Below are positions 9,534-18,509 of a DNA stretch of 33,863 bases, piece after piece. Origin of the DNA: an uncultured Alphaproteobacteria bacterium. Its GTDB lineage: Bacteria > Pseudomonadota > Alphaproteobacteria > HIMB59 > GCA-002718135. A model generated the notes under the pieces. It worked only from the letters and a program-made list of their open reading frames with translations. It made no database searches and was not told the origin of the DNA. Numbering within the stretch: the stretch's first letter is position 1; each line of letters begins with the position of its first letter. The translations under genes and the position numbers were made by a program. The stretch lies in NCBI GenBank assembly GCA_902600225.1, contig CACKIH010000013.1, forward strand, positions 1 through 33,863, in the 5' to 3' direction.

Positions 9534-9939
9534 TTTTTTTTGTTGAAAAAGGCAATGGTAGTACATCGATATCTTCGTCTATTAATTCTTTAGTTTGTTC
9601 AATAGAAGCTTCGCCATATATTGCACGTTCCTTAACTTCACCATATTTAATTTTCTTTGCTTCCTCGGTAAATTTATCACCAACATAATCAAATTCCTTT
9701 TCTATAATCTTTTTTAGCTTCTTAACATTTGAAGCAATTGATTTATTCCTTTTAGAAATTTTTGAATTTGATTTTTTTGATACATTTGGAGCCATTAAAC
9801 CTTTTTTTATTTGAGTACTGTTACAGGAAGGGCAAGTGAGTAAACCTTTTTTAATTTGCTTATTGTAGTCATTCGTATTTTCGAACCATCCTTCAAAAGA
9901 GAAGGCACAATCAGAGCAATTAAGATTAAATACAATCAT
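9526..9939 (-). CDS. DUF1178 protein with zinc ribbon
   Basis: A 137-residue DUF1178 family protein. It opens with 'MIVFNLNCSDCAFSFEGWF' and has two Cys pairs, C8/C11 and C36/C39 ('LLTCPSCNSTQIKKGLMAPNV'), forming a probable zinc ribbon. A lysine-rich middle is followed by the conserved 'YVGDKFTEEAKKIKYGE' and 'RAIYGEAS', then an acidic 'EDIDVLPLPF' tail. The family is common in Alpha- and Betaproteobacteria and its function is unknown. It starts 5 bases after an unrecognised gene on the same strand. Its end overlaps ubiG tail to tail. Confidence 0.9.
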   Translation of the reverse strand: MIVFNLNCSDCAFSFEGWFENTNDYNKQIKKGLLTCPSCNSTQIKKGLMAPNVSKKSNSKISKRNKSIASNVKKLKKIIEKEFDYVGDKFTEEAKKIKYGEVKERAIYGEASIEQTKELIDEDIDVLPLPFSTKKTN

Positions 9940-9944
9940 AACTC

Positions 9945-10427
9945 TTATATTGTTTCATCTATTTTTTTTTCAATATCAAAATCAACATCATCAGCTTCTA
10001 ATTGCAAAATTAGTGAATTTTTTGGAAAATTTAAATTACATATTGTTCCCTTTGACAATGTTACACCCATAAAAGGTTTTAAGCTAACATTGATATATTT
10101 TTGAGTATTTTGATTTAAAATATCAATTTTTACAAGCTCTTTAAAAATAATAAGTAGAAAATTTTTTTTCAGTTCGAATTTTAATAATGATTTAGGAGTT
10201 TGATAAAAGGACAATTTAAAAAAAAGATTTTTTTCAAGAACATTTATATTTTCTTCTAAATCAATATTAGAATTTTGTAATACTAAATTTTTTAAAGAAA
10301 TTTGATCTTGTCTGTCTAAAATTTTTTCTTTTAATATTTCTAAAAAAGTAGTTCCATAAATTTTTTTATTAATATTTTCAGTTTCTTCTTTAATAATTGC
10401 AACTATCTCTTTAAGAACAATATCCAT
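9945..10427 (-). CDS. Unrecognised 160-residue protein
   Basis: I do not recognise this protein. It is 160 residues, with no signal peptide, no transmembrane helix and no cysteine pairs. The N-terminal half is predicted helical and Lys/Ile/Glu-rich ('FLEILKEKILDRQDQISLKN'); the C-terminal part looks like beta strands ('NVSLKPFMGVTLSKGTICNL', then 'SLILQLEADDVDFDIEKK'). It precedes the DUF1178 gene by 5 bases, so the two are probably one transcript, and it diverges from the methyltransferase-like gene with at most 26 bases between starts. In related genomes this place beside DUF1178 often holds a nitrilase-family hydrolase or glutaredoxin gene; this protein is neither. Composition matches its neighbours, so recent transfer is not indicated. 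Confidence 0.7.
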   Translation of the reverse strand: MDIVLKEIVAIIKEETENINKKIYGTTFLEILKEKILDRQDQISLKNLVLQNSNIDLEENINVLEKNLFFKLSFYQTPKSLLKFELKKNFLLIIFKELVKIDILNQNTQKYINVSLKPFMGVTLSKGTICNLNFPKNSLILQLEADDVDFDIEKKIDETI

Positions 10428-10453
10428 AATTGCTTTTTATACTTTATAAAAAA

Positions 10454-11230
10454 ATGATAAACAAAAAATACCTTAAACTATTAAGAACAAAGGATAGAAA
10501 ATATGGAGAAAACTTTATATATAATGAAATAAGTAAAAATATAATTGATTCCCTAGATATTTTGAAAGTTCCTTTTAATAATATTTTAGAACTTGGGATT
10601 AATGACAAATTAATAATTAATTATCTGAAAGAAAGATTTCCTTCTTGTTCTATAACAAGTGCTGATATCGATTTGTCATTTTTTACCAATAAGACAGATC
10701 GACAATTAATAGAAATTGATTTGGACGATATAAATATCAAAGATAAAAAATTTGATTTAATTTATAGTAATTTTTTTTGTCAATTAACATCGAACTTTGA
10801 GAAATTGATAGAAAATATCTTTCAAAGCCTGAATTCCAATGGATTTTTTATAGCGACGATTCCAAGTGCTGAAAATAAATATCAGCTTATAAATTCAATG
10901 TATGAAACAGATAATATTTTATATGGAGGCATGTATCAAAGAGTTAATCCAATTTTAGATACAAATGATATTTTTAAACTGCTTAAAGTGTATAACTTTG
11001 ATGCACCTTTAATAAATAACAATAACTTTACTATTGAATATTCAGTTTTTAATAAACTACTTGATGATGTAAGATTTTTGAACTTACCCTATGCAGGTAA
11101 GGATAAAAAAAATAGTTTTGAGAATAAAAAATACTTTATTGTTTTGGAGGAACAATTCAAAAAGAAATATTATAAAGATAATTTTAATCTTGATATAAAT
11201 TTTAATACAATTTGTGCTTGGAAAAAATAA
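10454..11230 (+). CDS. Methyltransferase-like protein (BioC/NDUFAF5-related) with an eroded SAM loop
   Basis: About 258 residues from the ATG at 10454; an upstream TTG at 10430 would add eight residues but the family usually begins near 'LKLLRTKDRKYGENFIYNEI', which favours the ATG. The fold order fits a class I methyltransferase of the NDUFAF5/BioC-like group placed near argJ and secA in Alphaproteobacteria: 'ILELGINDKLIINYL', then 'SADIDLSFF', 'FDLIYSNFFCQL', 'LIENIFQSLNSNGFFIATIP', and 'YAGKDKKN' near the C-terminus. The glycine-rich loop, normally LDLGCGTG, reads ELGINDKL, so SAM binding may be weak or lost. Human NDUFAF5 in this group acts as an arginine hydroxylase on a complex I subunit; whether the bacterial protein does so is unknown. 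Its stop lies 2 bases from the argJ stop. Confidence 0.72.
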   Translation: MINKKYLKLLRTKDRKYGENFIYNEISKNIIDSLDILKVPFNNILELGINDKLIINYLKERFPSCSITSADIDLSFFTNKTDRQLIEIDLDDINIKDKKFDLIYSNFFCQLTSNFEKLIENIFQSLNSNGFFIATIPSAENKYQLINSMYETDNILYGGMYQRVNPILDTNDIFKLLKVYNFDAPLINNNNFTIEYSVFNKLLDDVRFLNLPYAGKDKKNSFENKKYFIVLEEQFKKKYYKDNFNLDINFNTICAWKK

Positions 11231-11232
11231 AA

Positions 11233-12444
11233 TTAAGATCTGTAATCAGCATTAATCTTTAAATATTCAAAGGTAAGATCATTTCCATGAACAGTGTGAA
11301 AATACTTACCCAAGTTTAATTTTACGTTTATTTCTATAGTTTTATTTTTCATATAATTATTGAGTTTTCTAATATTTATTTTTTTACTAATAGAACCATT
11401 TTCGCATACAACATTGTTTCCAAACAAAACTTTAATTTTATTTTGATTTATATTTTCTTCACTTTTACCAATTGCCATTATTACTCTACCCCAATTTGCA
11501 TCTTCACCGGCTACAGCTGTTTTAACCAAAGGGGAGTTAGCAATACTAAATGCTATTTTTTTTGCTTGATTTTTTGATCTTGCATTCAAAACATTAACTC
11601 TTATTAGCTTAGAAACACCCTCACCATCTTTGATTACTTGAAGAGATAAATCATGCATTAATTCAAATATTTTATTATTTAGTATTTTAAAATTCTTTTT
11701 ATTTAAATTTATATTTTTATTAGCAATAGAGAACATCATTAAAGTATCACTTGTTGATGTATCACTATCTACAGTTATTGAATTAAATGTGTTTTCTAAA
11801 TTATTTTTAAGGAGTCTGTTTATTAACTGTTTTGAAATTTCACATTCTATAAAAATATACGCCAACATGGTTCCCATATTTGGCTGTATCATTCCTGATC
11901 CTTTTGCTATTCCGTAAATTTTAAATGATTGATTGTCTAAATTAATATTTTTTATCGATACCTTAGGGAAAGTATCTGTTGTCATAATTGCTTTAGCACC
12001 CTCTAGTAAACTATTTTTATTTTTGGAATTTATTTTTTCAAATTTATTAATAATTAAATTAGGATTAAATTTTTCACCAATTACCCCAGTAGATGATACT
12101 AAAACTTCATTGGATTTACATTCAATTTTTTTTGTTAACACTTTTACATACTTATCTATAATTTTAATACCATCTTTACCAGTATGCGCATTCGCATTAC
12201 CAGCGTTCACAACTAATGCTTTAACTTTTCCTTTATTGTTTCTTTTGTCCCAAATTATAGGAGCTGAAGGTGTAGATGTTTTTGAATAGACGCAACACAC
12301 ATTAATAATTTTATCAAAAATTATTAATAAAAGATCTTTGTCTTTTTTTTTAAATCCAGCATTAAAAGTAAAGATATTAAGGCCACTTGGATTAAAATCT
12401 TGGATTTTTTTTGGTTTAAATATTGAAATCATTTTATTGACCAT
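11233..12444 (-). CDS. argJ: Bifunctional ornithine acetyltransferase / N-acetylglutamate synthase
   Basis: A 403-residue ArgJ that moves the acetyl group from N-acetylornithine to glutamate in arginine synthesis, and in bifunctional forms also uses acetyl-CoA. The precursor cleaves itself before a threonine nucleophile; here the site is G191/T192 in 'KGSGMIQPNMGTMLAYIFIE'. Other signatures: 'VVNAGNANAHTGKDG' (78-92), 'STGVIGEKF', 'DSDTSTSDTLMMF', 'GEDANWGRVIMAIGKS' and the C-terminal 'LKINADYRS'. Mono- versus bifunctional activity cannot be decided from sequence. The first ATG is at 12444; a second in-frame ATG at 12432 is possible, and a TAAAAT at 12450-12445 abutting the first ATG would favour the second. 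Divergent from secA. Confidence 0.95.
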   Translation of the reverse strand: MVNKMISIFKPKKIQDFNPSGLNIFTFNAGFKKKDKDLLLIIFDKIINVCCVYSKTSTPSAPIIWDKRNNKGKVKALVVNAGNANAHTGKDGIKIIDKYVKVLTKKIECKSNEVLVSSTGVIGEKFNPNLIINKFEKINSKNKNSLLEGAKAIMTTDTFPKVSIKNINLDNQSFKIYGIAKGSGMIQPNMGTMLAYIFIECEISKQLINRLLKNNLENTFNSITVDSDTSTSDTLMMFSIANKNINLNKKNFKILNNKIFELMHDLSLQVIKDGEGVSKLIRVNVLNARSKNQAKKIAFSIANSPLVKTAVAGEDANWGRVIMAIGKSEENINQNKIKVLFGNNVVCENGSISKKINIRKLNNYMKNKTIEINVKLNLGKYFHTVHGNDLTFEYLKINADYRS

Positions 12445-12462
12445 ATTTTAGCGTAAATTCCT

Positions 12463-12491
12463 TTGTAGAAGAAATATTTTTCATATATTAA
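12463..12491 (+). promoter_or_regulatory. Possible sigma70-type promoter for secA
   Basis: TTGTAG (12463-12468) and TATTAA (12486-12491) are 17 bases apart in the 64-base gap between argJ and secA, placing a start site about ten bases before the secA ATG. The -10 matches consensus at four of six positions. No clear Shine-Dalgarno is present in the short leader, and there is no space for a SecM-like arrest leader. Tentative. Confidence 0.3.
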
Positions 12492-12508
12492 CTGCCATTT
12501 ATCATAAC

Positions 12509-15028
12509 ATGATTAATATCGTTAATAAATTATTTGGTTCTATAAAATCTAATTCACTTAAAAAATATGAAAGTTTCGTTGAGAAAGTAAATAAACTGGA
12601 GGAAGAAATTTCTACACTTTCTGATCAAGAATTAAAAAATAAAACTAATCACTTTAAGAATGAATTTAGTAAAACTGGATCAATATCCAAATTATTACCT
12701 GAAATATTTGCGGTAGTTAGAGAAACATCAAAAAGAACATTAAATATGAGACACTACGATGTTCAAATAATTGGAGGAATGGTTTTATACGAAAATAAGA
12801 TAACTGAAATGAAAACAGGAGAAGGAAAAACTTTAGTTGCAACTCTAGCTGCTTATGCAAATACTATAGAAAACCTATCAGTACATATTATTACAGTTAA
12901 TGATTATCTAGCAAAGAGAGATGCAGAATGGATGGGTCAAATATATAATTTTCTTGGTCTTAATGTTGGATGTGTTACTTCCGAAACAAGTCATGAAGAT
13001 AGATCTAATCAGTATGATGCAGATGTTGTGTATGCAACTAATAATGAAATAGGATTTGATTATTTAAGAGACAATCTTAAAACTGATTATGATAACTTAT
13101 GTTTTAAAAAAAATGCATTTGCAATAGTAGATGAAGTAGATAGTATTTTAATAGATGAAGCTAGAACACCTCTTGTTATTTCTGCAGAATCAAACTCCAA
13201 TACTGACTTATTTCCTAAAATTGATAAAATAATAAAAATCCTGAGAGAAAATGATTTTGAAATTAATGAAGAAAGCAAAAGTATTTTACTAACAACAAAT
13301 GGGATGGAATTTTGTGAAAAATTACTGAAAGAAAATGGAATAATTAAAGAGGGTACGCTACAAGATCTAGAAAATATGGTTTTAAACCATAATATTATAC
13401 AAGCTCTTAGAGCACATCATTTATTTATAAAAGATAAAGATTACATAATTAAGGATAGAAATGTAGTCATTATTGATGAATTAACTGGTAGAGCCATGGA
13501 AGGTAGAAGATATGGCGATGGATTACATCAAGCTATAGAAGCAAAAGAAAACTTAGCAATTCAAAAAGAAAATCAAACAATTGCATCCGTCACATATCAA
13601 AATTTTTTTAGGACTTATGATCGTCTAAGTGGGATGACAGGAACCGCAACAACTGAAGCAAAAGAATTTGAAAGTATATATGATTTGGAGGTTGTAGAAA
13701 TTCCTCCTAATATTGAAGTAAATCGTGTTGATAAAAATGATCAAATTTACATGACTAAAAGAGAAAAGTATAATGCAGTGTTAGACCTTGTTAAATCAAG
13801 AAATAATAATAACCAACCAATTCTTATTGGTACTACCTCAGTTGAAAATTCAATCAAAATTTCAGATTTGTTGAAAAAAGAAAATCTAAAACACAATGTT
13901 TTAAATGCCAAAAACCACATGAGTGAAGCAAAAATTATTGAGGAAGCAGGTATGCCTGGAAACATAACTATCTCAACTAATATGGCTGGTAGAGGAACAG
14001 ATATTAAATTAGGTAATGGCAATGATAATTTAAAAAAAGAAGCAATTGATGCTGGTGGTTTACTAGTAATTGGCACAGAAAGACATGAAAGTAGAAGAAT
14101 AGATAATCAATTAAGAGGTAGATCAGGAAGACAAGGAGATATAGGAGAAAGTATTTTTTTTCTATCATTAGAAGATGATCTTATGAGAATTTTTGGATCA
14201 AAAACTCTTGAAAATGTTTTATCAAAATTGGGACTTAAAGATGGTGAAGTAATTACGCATTCTATGATTACTAAATCTCTTGAAAGAGCCCAACAAAAAG
14301 TTGAGAGTCATAATTTTGATATGAGAAAACAAATTTTAAAATTTGATGATATATTGAATGATCAAAGAAAAATAATTTACCAAAATAGAAGAGAAATTCT
14401 AAATACTAACGATCAATCAAAAATTATTGAGGATATGATAGGAGAGTATGTAAATTATTTAATTGAAGTTACCATTCCTCCAAAAAAATATTCACACGAA
14501 TGGGATGAAACTTTATTAAAAGAAAAAATTAAAGAAATATTTAATTTAGATATTCCAGTCTCAAAATGGTTTGATGAAGAAGGAGTTGATGATGAAGAAA
14601 TCAAGAAAAGGTTATTAGATCAGATTAACCAAAAATATAAAGAAAAACAACATCAATATTCGGTTGAATTACTTAGGTTTGCTGAAAAAAGAGTAATGTT
14701 ATTTCAAATAGATAAGGATTGGAGAGATCATTTAGCAGCAATGGATTCATTGCGAGGAAGTGTAAATTTAAGAGCTATGGGAGGTAAAGATCCTTTTTAT
14801 GAGTATAAAAAAGAATCTTTTGATTATTTTGATGAAATGCTATCAAACCAAAATGAAAAAGTTTTAAAAACTTTATTTAACATTAAATTAGTAAATAATA
14901 ATAATAATAAAAACAGTAGCGTTAATAAAATATCAGAACCAAGAAGAGTTATAACAAAAAAAATAGGTAGGAATGAACCTTGTCCATGTGGTTCAGGAAA
15001 AAAATATAAACAATGCCACGGAAGTTAA
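12509..15028 (+). CDS. secA: Preprotein translocase ATPase SecA
   Basis: An 839-residue SecA, the motor that pushes unfolded preproteins through SecYEG. Visible: Walker A 'MKTGEGKTL' (101-109), Walker B '[18 protein letters not shown]', the '[13 protein letters not shown]' segment, '[20 protein letters not shown]', NBD2 '[14 protein letters not shown]', '[16 protein letters not shown]', the helical scaffold '[20 protein letters not shown]', and a C-terminal SEC-C zinc tail with C825, C827, C836 and H837 that in other bacteria contacts SecB and lipids. It is shorter than E. coli SecA (901), mainly in the C-terminal linker, where five AAT codons give an Asn run at 796-800. It stands alone on its strand and its stop overlaps the accA stop by 4 bases. 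Confidence 0.98.
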   Translation: MINIVNKLFGSIKSNSLKKYESFVEKVNKLEEEISTLSDQELKNKTNHFKNEFSKTGSISKLLPEIFAVVRETSKRTLNMRHYDVQIIGGMVLYENKITEMKTGEGKTLVATLAAYANTIENLSVHIITVNDYLAKRDAEWMGQIYNFLGLNVGCVTSETSHEDRSNQYDADVVYATNNEIGFDYLRDNLKTDYDNLCFKKNAFAIVDEVDSILIDEARTPLVISAESNSNTDLFPKIDKIIKILRENDFEINEESKSILLTTNGMEFCEKLLKENGIIKEGTLQDLENMVLNHNIIQALRAHHLFIKDKDYIIKDRNVVIIDELTGRAMEGRRYGDGLHQAIEAKENLAIQKENQTIASVTYQNFFRTYDRLSGMTGTATTEAKEFESIYDLEVVEIPPNIEVNRVDKNDQIYMTKREKYNAVLDLVKSRNNNNQPILIGTTSVENSIKISDLLKKENLKHNVLNAKNHMSEAKIIEEAGMPGNITISTNMAGRGTDIKLGNGNDNLKKEAIDAGGLLVIGTERHESRRIDNQLRGRSGRQGDIGESIFFLSLEDDLMRIFGSKTLENVLSKLGLKDGEVITHSMITKSLERAQQKVESHNFDMRKQILKFDDILNDQRKIIYQNRREILNTNDQSKIIEDMIGEYVNYLIEVTIPPKKYSHEWDETLLKEKIKEIFNLDIPVSKWFDEEGVDDEEIKKRLLDQINQKYKEKQHQYSVELLRFAEKRVMLFQIDKDWRDHLAAMDSLRGSVNLRAMGGKDPFYEYKKESFDYFDEMLSNQNEKVLKTLFNIKLVNNNNNKNSSVNKISEPRRVITKKIGRNEPCPCGSGKKYKQCHGS
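14894..14908 (+). repeat. (AAT)5 microsatellite inside secA
   Basis: Five in-frame AAT units encode Asn 796-800 in the linker between the scaffold domain and the zinc tail of SecA. Slippage in threes would change only the linker length and not the frame, so it is probably neutral. Confidence 0.8.
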
Positions 15029-15963
15029 ATATCTGAAGTAATATTTAAGTATTTTTCTTTTCTGATCGAAACTAATTCTTTGATTGAGATTTTTTTTAAT
15101 TCATCAATTAAATTTATAATTTTATTTTTTAATGTTTCTGCTTGTTTAAGAGGATGTCTATGTGCTCCTCCATATGGCTCTGGTATTATATCATCTATAA
15201 TTTTAAATTTTTTACAGTCATAAGATGTTAATTTTAATGTTTTTGCTGCTACCTGTGAAAATTTAGTATTTCTCCATAATATAGATGCACAACCTTCAGG
15301 TGAGATAACAGAATATATTGAATGTTCTAGCATTAAAACTCTATCAGACGTAGCTATTCCTATTGCTCCCCCTGATCCGCCTTCTCCAATAATAATTGAT
15401 ATTGTAGGAATTTTTGCCTTTAAAAAATGCATTATTGATGATGCTATAGATTCTGATTGACCTCTTTCTTCCGCATCTTTTCCCGGAAATGCTCCAGCAG
15501 TATCGACAAATGATATTAGTGGTAATTTGAATTTTTCAGCTAATTTTATTAATCTTTGAACTTTTCTGTATCCCTCTGGTTTAGCCATTCCAAAGTTATG
15601 CTTAATTCTTGTTTCCATAGTATTACCTTTTTCTGTTCCAATAAAAAAAACAGAATTATTGCTAATTTTTGCTAATCCTCCCACGATTGCATTATCATCA
15701 GCGTATTTTTTATCTCCATGCAAAAAAACAATATCTGTAAAAATATTCTCAATATAATCTAAAGTGTGAGGCCTTTCACCATGTCTTGAAATTTGAACTT
15801 TTTGCCAGGGATCTAAATTTGAATAAATTTTTTTATATAATTCTTCTTTTTCATTATTTAATTTCTTAATTTTATCTTTATTTAATTCTCGATTATTATT
15901 TAATTGGTCTAATATTTTTTCTATTTTTTCTATTTCACTTTCAAATTCAAAATATTTTATCAT
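15025..15963 (-). CDS. accA: Acetyl-CoA carboxylase carboxyltransferase subunit alpha
   Basis: A 312-residue AccA, which with AccD transfers the carboxyl group from carboxybiotin to acetyl-CoA in fatty-acid synthesis. It shows the N-terminal '[17 protein letters not shown]', '[20 protein letters not shown]', '[20 protein letters not shown]', '[20 protein letters not shown]', '[12 protein letters not shown]' and '[13 protein letters not shown]', the usual oxyanion-hole and CoA-binding segments. Length is typical (about 315). The gene starts within the stop of the secreted-protein gene (ATGA overlap). accD and the biotin subunits are not in this window. Confidence 0.96.
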   Translation of the reverse strand: MIKYFEFESEIEKIEKILDQLNNNRELNKDKIKKLNNEKEELYKKIYSNLDPWQKVQISRHGERPHTLDYIENIFTDIVFLHGDKKYADDNAIVGGLAKISNNSVFFIGTEKGNTMETRIKHNFGMAKPEGYRKVQRLIKLAEKFKLPLISFVDTAGAFPGKDAEERGQSESIASSIMHFLKAKIPTISIIIGEGGSGGAIGIATSDRVLMLEHSIYSVISPEGCASILWRNTKFSQVAAKTLKLTSYDCKKFKIIDDIIPEPYGGAHRHPLKQAETLKNKIINLIDELKKISIKELVSIRKEKYLNITSDI

Positions 15964-17747
15964 ATTATAAAATTATAGTTTTTAAATAACTCTAAAACTA
16001 TGTTTCTAAAAAGTGCCCCATCTTTATACTGCAGATATCCATTTAATATAAGCTTTAAGTGTTCTGGGTGTATATTTTTCCATTCTTTATCATTTAAAGA
16101 AATTAAAGAATAAAATAGGAATTTTTCATCAACACTTTCAATAATACTATTATGTATTTCATTAAGCAGAAAAATTGATGGCATTGATCTATCATCAAAA
16201 ATTTTATTTAAATTTATATTAGTATTAGAATTGATATCTAAATTCATTACAGCTTTTAAAACGTACAACAGTTCATAATTTTCATTATCTTGATAATTAC
16301 TATTATTTAAGGTCAGGTTTATGGAATTAATAAAAGAATTTAAATCACTTGACGAGAACAAATCTAATAAAATTCTTGCGTAAATACTTTTTGAATCCAC
16401 TCCAATTGCGTTTTCATACAACTCTACCCAATATACTGCATTATCAAATTTACTATTATAAATATAGGCTGATGCAATCTGAGGTCCATAAATGATATTT
16501 TCTGAAGAAGCATCAATAGAATCTAACATGTTAGTTGATAATTTGTAGGCAATTTCTTCCAAATTATGTTTTTTAGCAAATTCCCAAAATTGAATTAAAG
16601 TATTTAATCTATCTTTAGGAAATATTTGTATATTTACTAATTGAAATAAAAAAGCCATACTTAATTCTTTATTGTTGGATAGTGTTTTAATTGTTTCTTC
16701 AGAGTTATTTAATTGATCCGAATTGAAATCAGCTGACATATATAATGCTGCTAGGCTATCATCAGGAATTAAATTTTGAAGAAAACTTTCATTCGCTGCT
16801 TTAATTCTCAAATCAATAGGAGAGGATTGATTTAAAATTATAGGAATAGATAGATTTTTTTTATCAATTTCGTAAAATTCACTTGAGAAAGGAAGTTCTG
16901 CAATCCTAGTCATAGCACTATATAAAAATATTAAATCTTTATTTATATTTGACTTTTTAATACCTTTTTCTAATGTAATTTCGTTTGAAGAATTGGTTAT
17001 AAGCGAAAACAAGTGCTGAAAATAATTATCTAAATTATTTTCAGATTCAATCAAAATTGAATTTAATAATTTTGCTTCTGATTGATTATCATTTAAAATT
17101 AGACAAAAAATGTCAAGTTTTTCTAAATAGAAAGAATTTAATTTTACATTTGTATTTAATTCTTCATTTAAGTTACAAGCTTCATTTAATTGAAAAGTTG
17201 ATAAAAGGTAATTTAATTTAACTTCAGTATAGAAAAGTAAGTTTTTATCATTAGTCAGATCATATCTTTCAATCAATTCATATGATTTATTGATATGGCC
17301 AATAGATTTTAAGTAATTTACAATTAGAAAAAATATTTCATTATCTTGATCATTTTCAATATTTAATTGAAGGCTTTCTAGAACTTGAACTATTTCTTTT
17401 TGTAAAGTTTTTGAATTGATTTTTTGAAGATTATTAAAATAATTTTTTAGATCATTTATATTTAGCTTATGAATAAAGTTGTCTTCGGCAATTTCTATTT
17501 GATTTACCTCAATTTTTGAAGCTTCATTTTCTTCAATGTCATTATCTTTAGTTTCTATTTCGTTAGCTTTATTTAAATTATCAACCTCTTCCTCAATTTG
17601 TTTTTTATCATTAAGATTTTCAAGAACCATTTGATCAAGACTTTTACTTTCATATAAATTAATAACCTCTACTTCATTATTATTCTCTTCATTTGCAAAG
17701 ATGTAATTTGAGAAGAAAATCAAGAAAATAATAAAAATAATTTTCAT
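15960..17747 (-). CDS. Large secreted helical protein of unknown function
   Basis: A 595-residue protein I cannot assign to a known family. Residues 1-19 form a Sec signal peptide ('KIIFIIFLIFFSNYIFA', cleavage likely before NEE). About 20-90 is an acidic, Glu/Asn/Lys-rich, probably disordered segment. The rest reads as continuous amphipathic helices with irregular pairs, resembling a TPR- or Sel1-like solenoid, but no clean repeat consensus is visible. It ends in a hydrophobic 'YNFII'. Tryptophans are few and no catalytic motif stands out. It is coupled to accA (ATGA) and to a 42-residue membrane protein upstream (ATGA). A large secreted hypothetical protein at this place next to aroK occurs in other Alphaproteobacteria as I recall. 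A periplasmic scaffold is only a guess. Confidence 0.8.
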   Translation of the reverse strand: MKIIFIIFLIFFSNYIFANEENNNEVEVINLYESKSLDQMVLENLNDKKQIEEEVDNLNKANEIETKDNDIEENEASKIEVNQIEIAEDNFIHKLNINDLKNYFNNLQKINSKTLQKEIVQVLESLQLNIENDQDNEIFFLIVNYLKSIGHINKSYELIERYDLTNDKNLLFYTEVKLNYLLSTFQLNEACNLNEELNTNVKLNSFYLEKLDIFCLILNDNQSEAKLLNSILIESENNLDNYFQHLFSLITNSSNEITLEKGIKKSNINKDLIFLYSAMTRIAELPFSSEFYEIDKKNLSIPIILNQSSPIDLRIKAANESFLQNLIPDDSLAALYMSADFNSDQLNNSEETIKTLSNNKELSMAFLFQLVNIQIFPKDRLNTLIQFWEFAKKHNLEEIAYKLSTNMLDSIDASSENIIYGPQIASAYIYNSKFDNAVYWVELYENAIGVDSKSIYARILLDLFSSSDLNSFINSINLTLNNSNYQDNENYELLYVLKAVMNLDINSNTNINLNKIFDDRSMPSIFLLNEIHNSIIESVDEKFLFYSLISLNDKEWKNIHPEHLKLILNGYLQYKDGALFRNIVLELFKNYNFII

Positions 17748-17872
17748 TTTAATTCTAGATTATATTTTTCTGTTATAATTTCTGAGGGTGAAGGAATATC
17801 AATCATATAAAGGGCAACAAAAACGATTATTGTTAGTGTGATAAAAAAATATATAATGTATCTATTTTTCAT
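17744..17872 (-). CDS. Small single-span membrane protein, 42 residues
   Basis: A short reading frame starts with ATG at 17872-17870 and ends with TGA at 17746-17744. It encodes a charged N-terminus ('MKNRY'), a hydrophobic helix of about 18 residues (6-23, 'IIYFFITLTIIVFVALYM'), then 'IDIPSPSEIITEKYNLELK'. Its stop overlaps the ATG of the large secreted protein as ATGA, the same junction type used elsewhere in the window, which argues that it is real and co-translated. The 'I-D-I-P-S-P' stretch after the helix looks like the small conserved membrane proteins next to aroK in other Alphaproteobacteria, though this is from memory. Orientation would be N-in with a 19-residue periplasmic tail. 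Confidence 0.62.
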   Translation of the reverse strand: MKNRYIIYFFITLTIIVFVALYMIDIPSPSEIITEKYNLELK

Positions 17873-17972
17873 ATATGATATTAAAAAAATGACTAATATA
17901 TATATTTACCATTTTTTTAAGTTTTTTTCTATTTCTACAAAAAATTTGTCAATAATAAGAAAAAATTAGAAT

Positions 17973-18509
17973 ATGCTGGATCTATCTGAAATAAATAAGA
18001 AAAATATTTGTATAATGGGCTTTATGGGCTCAGGTAAGTCTGTAATTGGTAAAGATTTGAGTAAATATCTAAATTTAAATTTTTATGATACAGACAAGGA
18101 AATTGAACTTAAGACTAAAAAGAAAATAAATGAAATTTTTGAAAAGGAAGGAGAGTCATATTTTAGAGATATTGAAGAAAAAGTTTGTATTGAAATATTA
18201 ACTAACGATAATTGTGTAATTTCTTTAGGTGGTGGAAGTATAATTAGTAAAAAAATAAGAAAAATAATAAAAAAAAATTCTTACTCTATTTATTTACAAG
18301 TTACATTAAACAATTTACTAAACAGATTAAAGTTTTCAAGAAAAAGACCTCTATTGAATAACAATTCTAATAAAAGTGAAATAATGCGGAAACTTCTCAA
18401 AGATAGGCAAAAATATTATGAAAAAGCTGATCTGATTATAAAAAATAATGGTGATAAATTTCAAACACTGAATCAAATTAAATCTCAACTTAATATTTAT
18501 GCAAAATAA
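17973..18509 (+). CDS. aroK: Shikimate kinase
   Basis: A 178-residue P-loop kinase that phosphorylates shikimate on the way to chorismate. Walker A is 'GFMGSGKS' (16-23), the substrate-binding 'YDTDKEIE' follows, then 'YFRDIEEKV', 'VISLGGGSI' and the lid region 'RKRPLLN'. Length is standard. The 100 bases between this ATG and the divergent small membrane-protein gene are almost pure A/T with poly-T/poly-A runs; a TTGTCA at 17946-17951 is too close to the start codon to serve as a -35, so no promoter is proposed. aroB begins 11 bases before the aroK stop, so the two are translationally coupled. Confidence 0.95.
   Translation: MLDLSEINKKNICIMGFMGSGKSVIGKDLSKYLNLNFYDTDKEIELKTKKKINEIFEKEGESYFRDIEEKVCIEILTNDNCVISLGGGSIISKKIRKIIKKNSYSIYLQVTLNNLLNRLKFSRKRPLLNNNSNKSEIMRKLLKDRQKYYEKADLIIKNNGDKFQTLNQIKSQLNIYAK

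Noticed and set aside
17946-17951. TTGTCA as a -35 for aroK
   Set aside because: A -10 at normal spacing would fall on the aroK start codon, placing the transcription start inside the gene.
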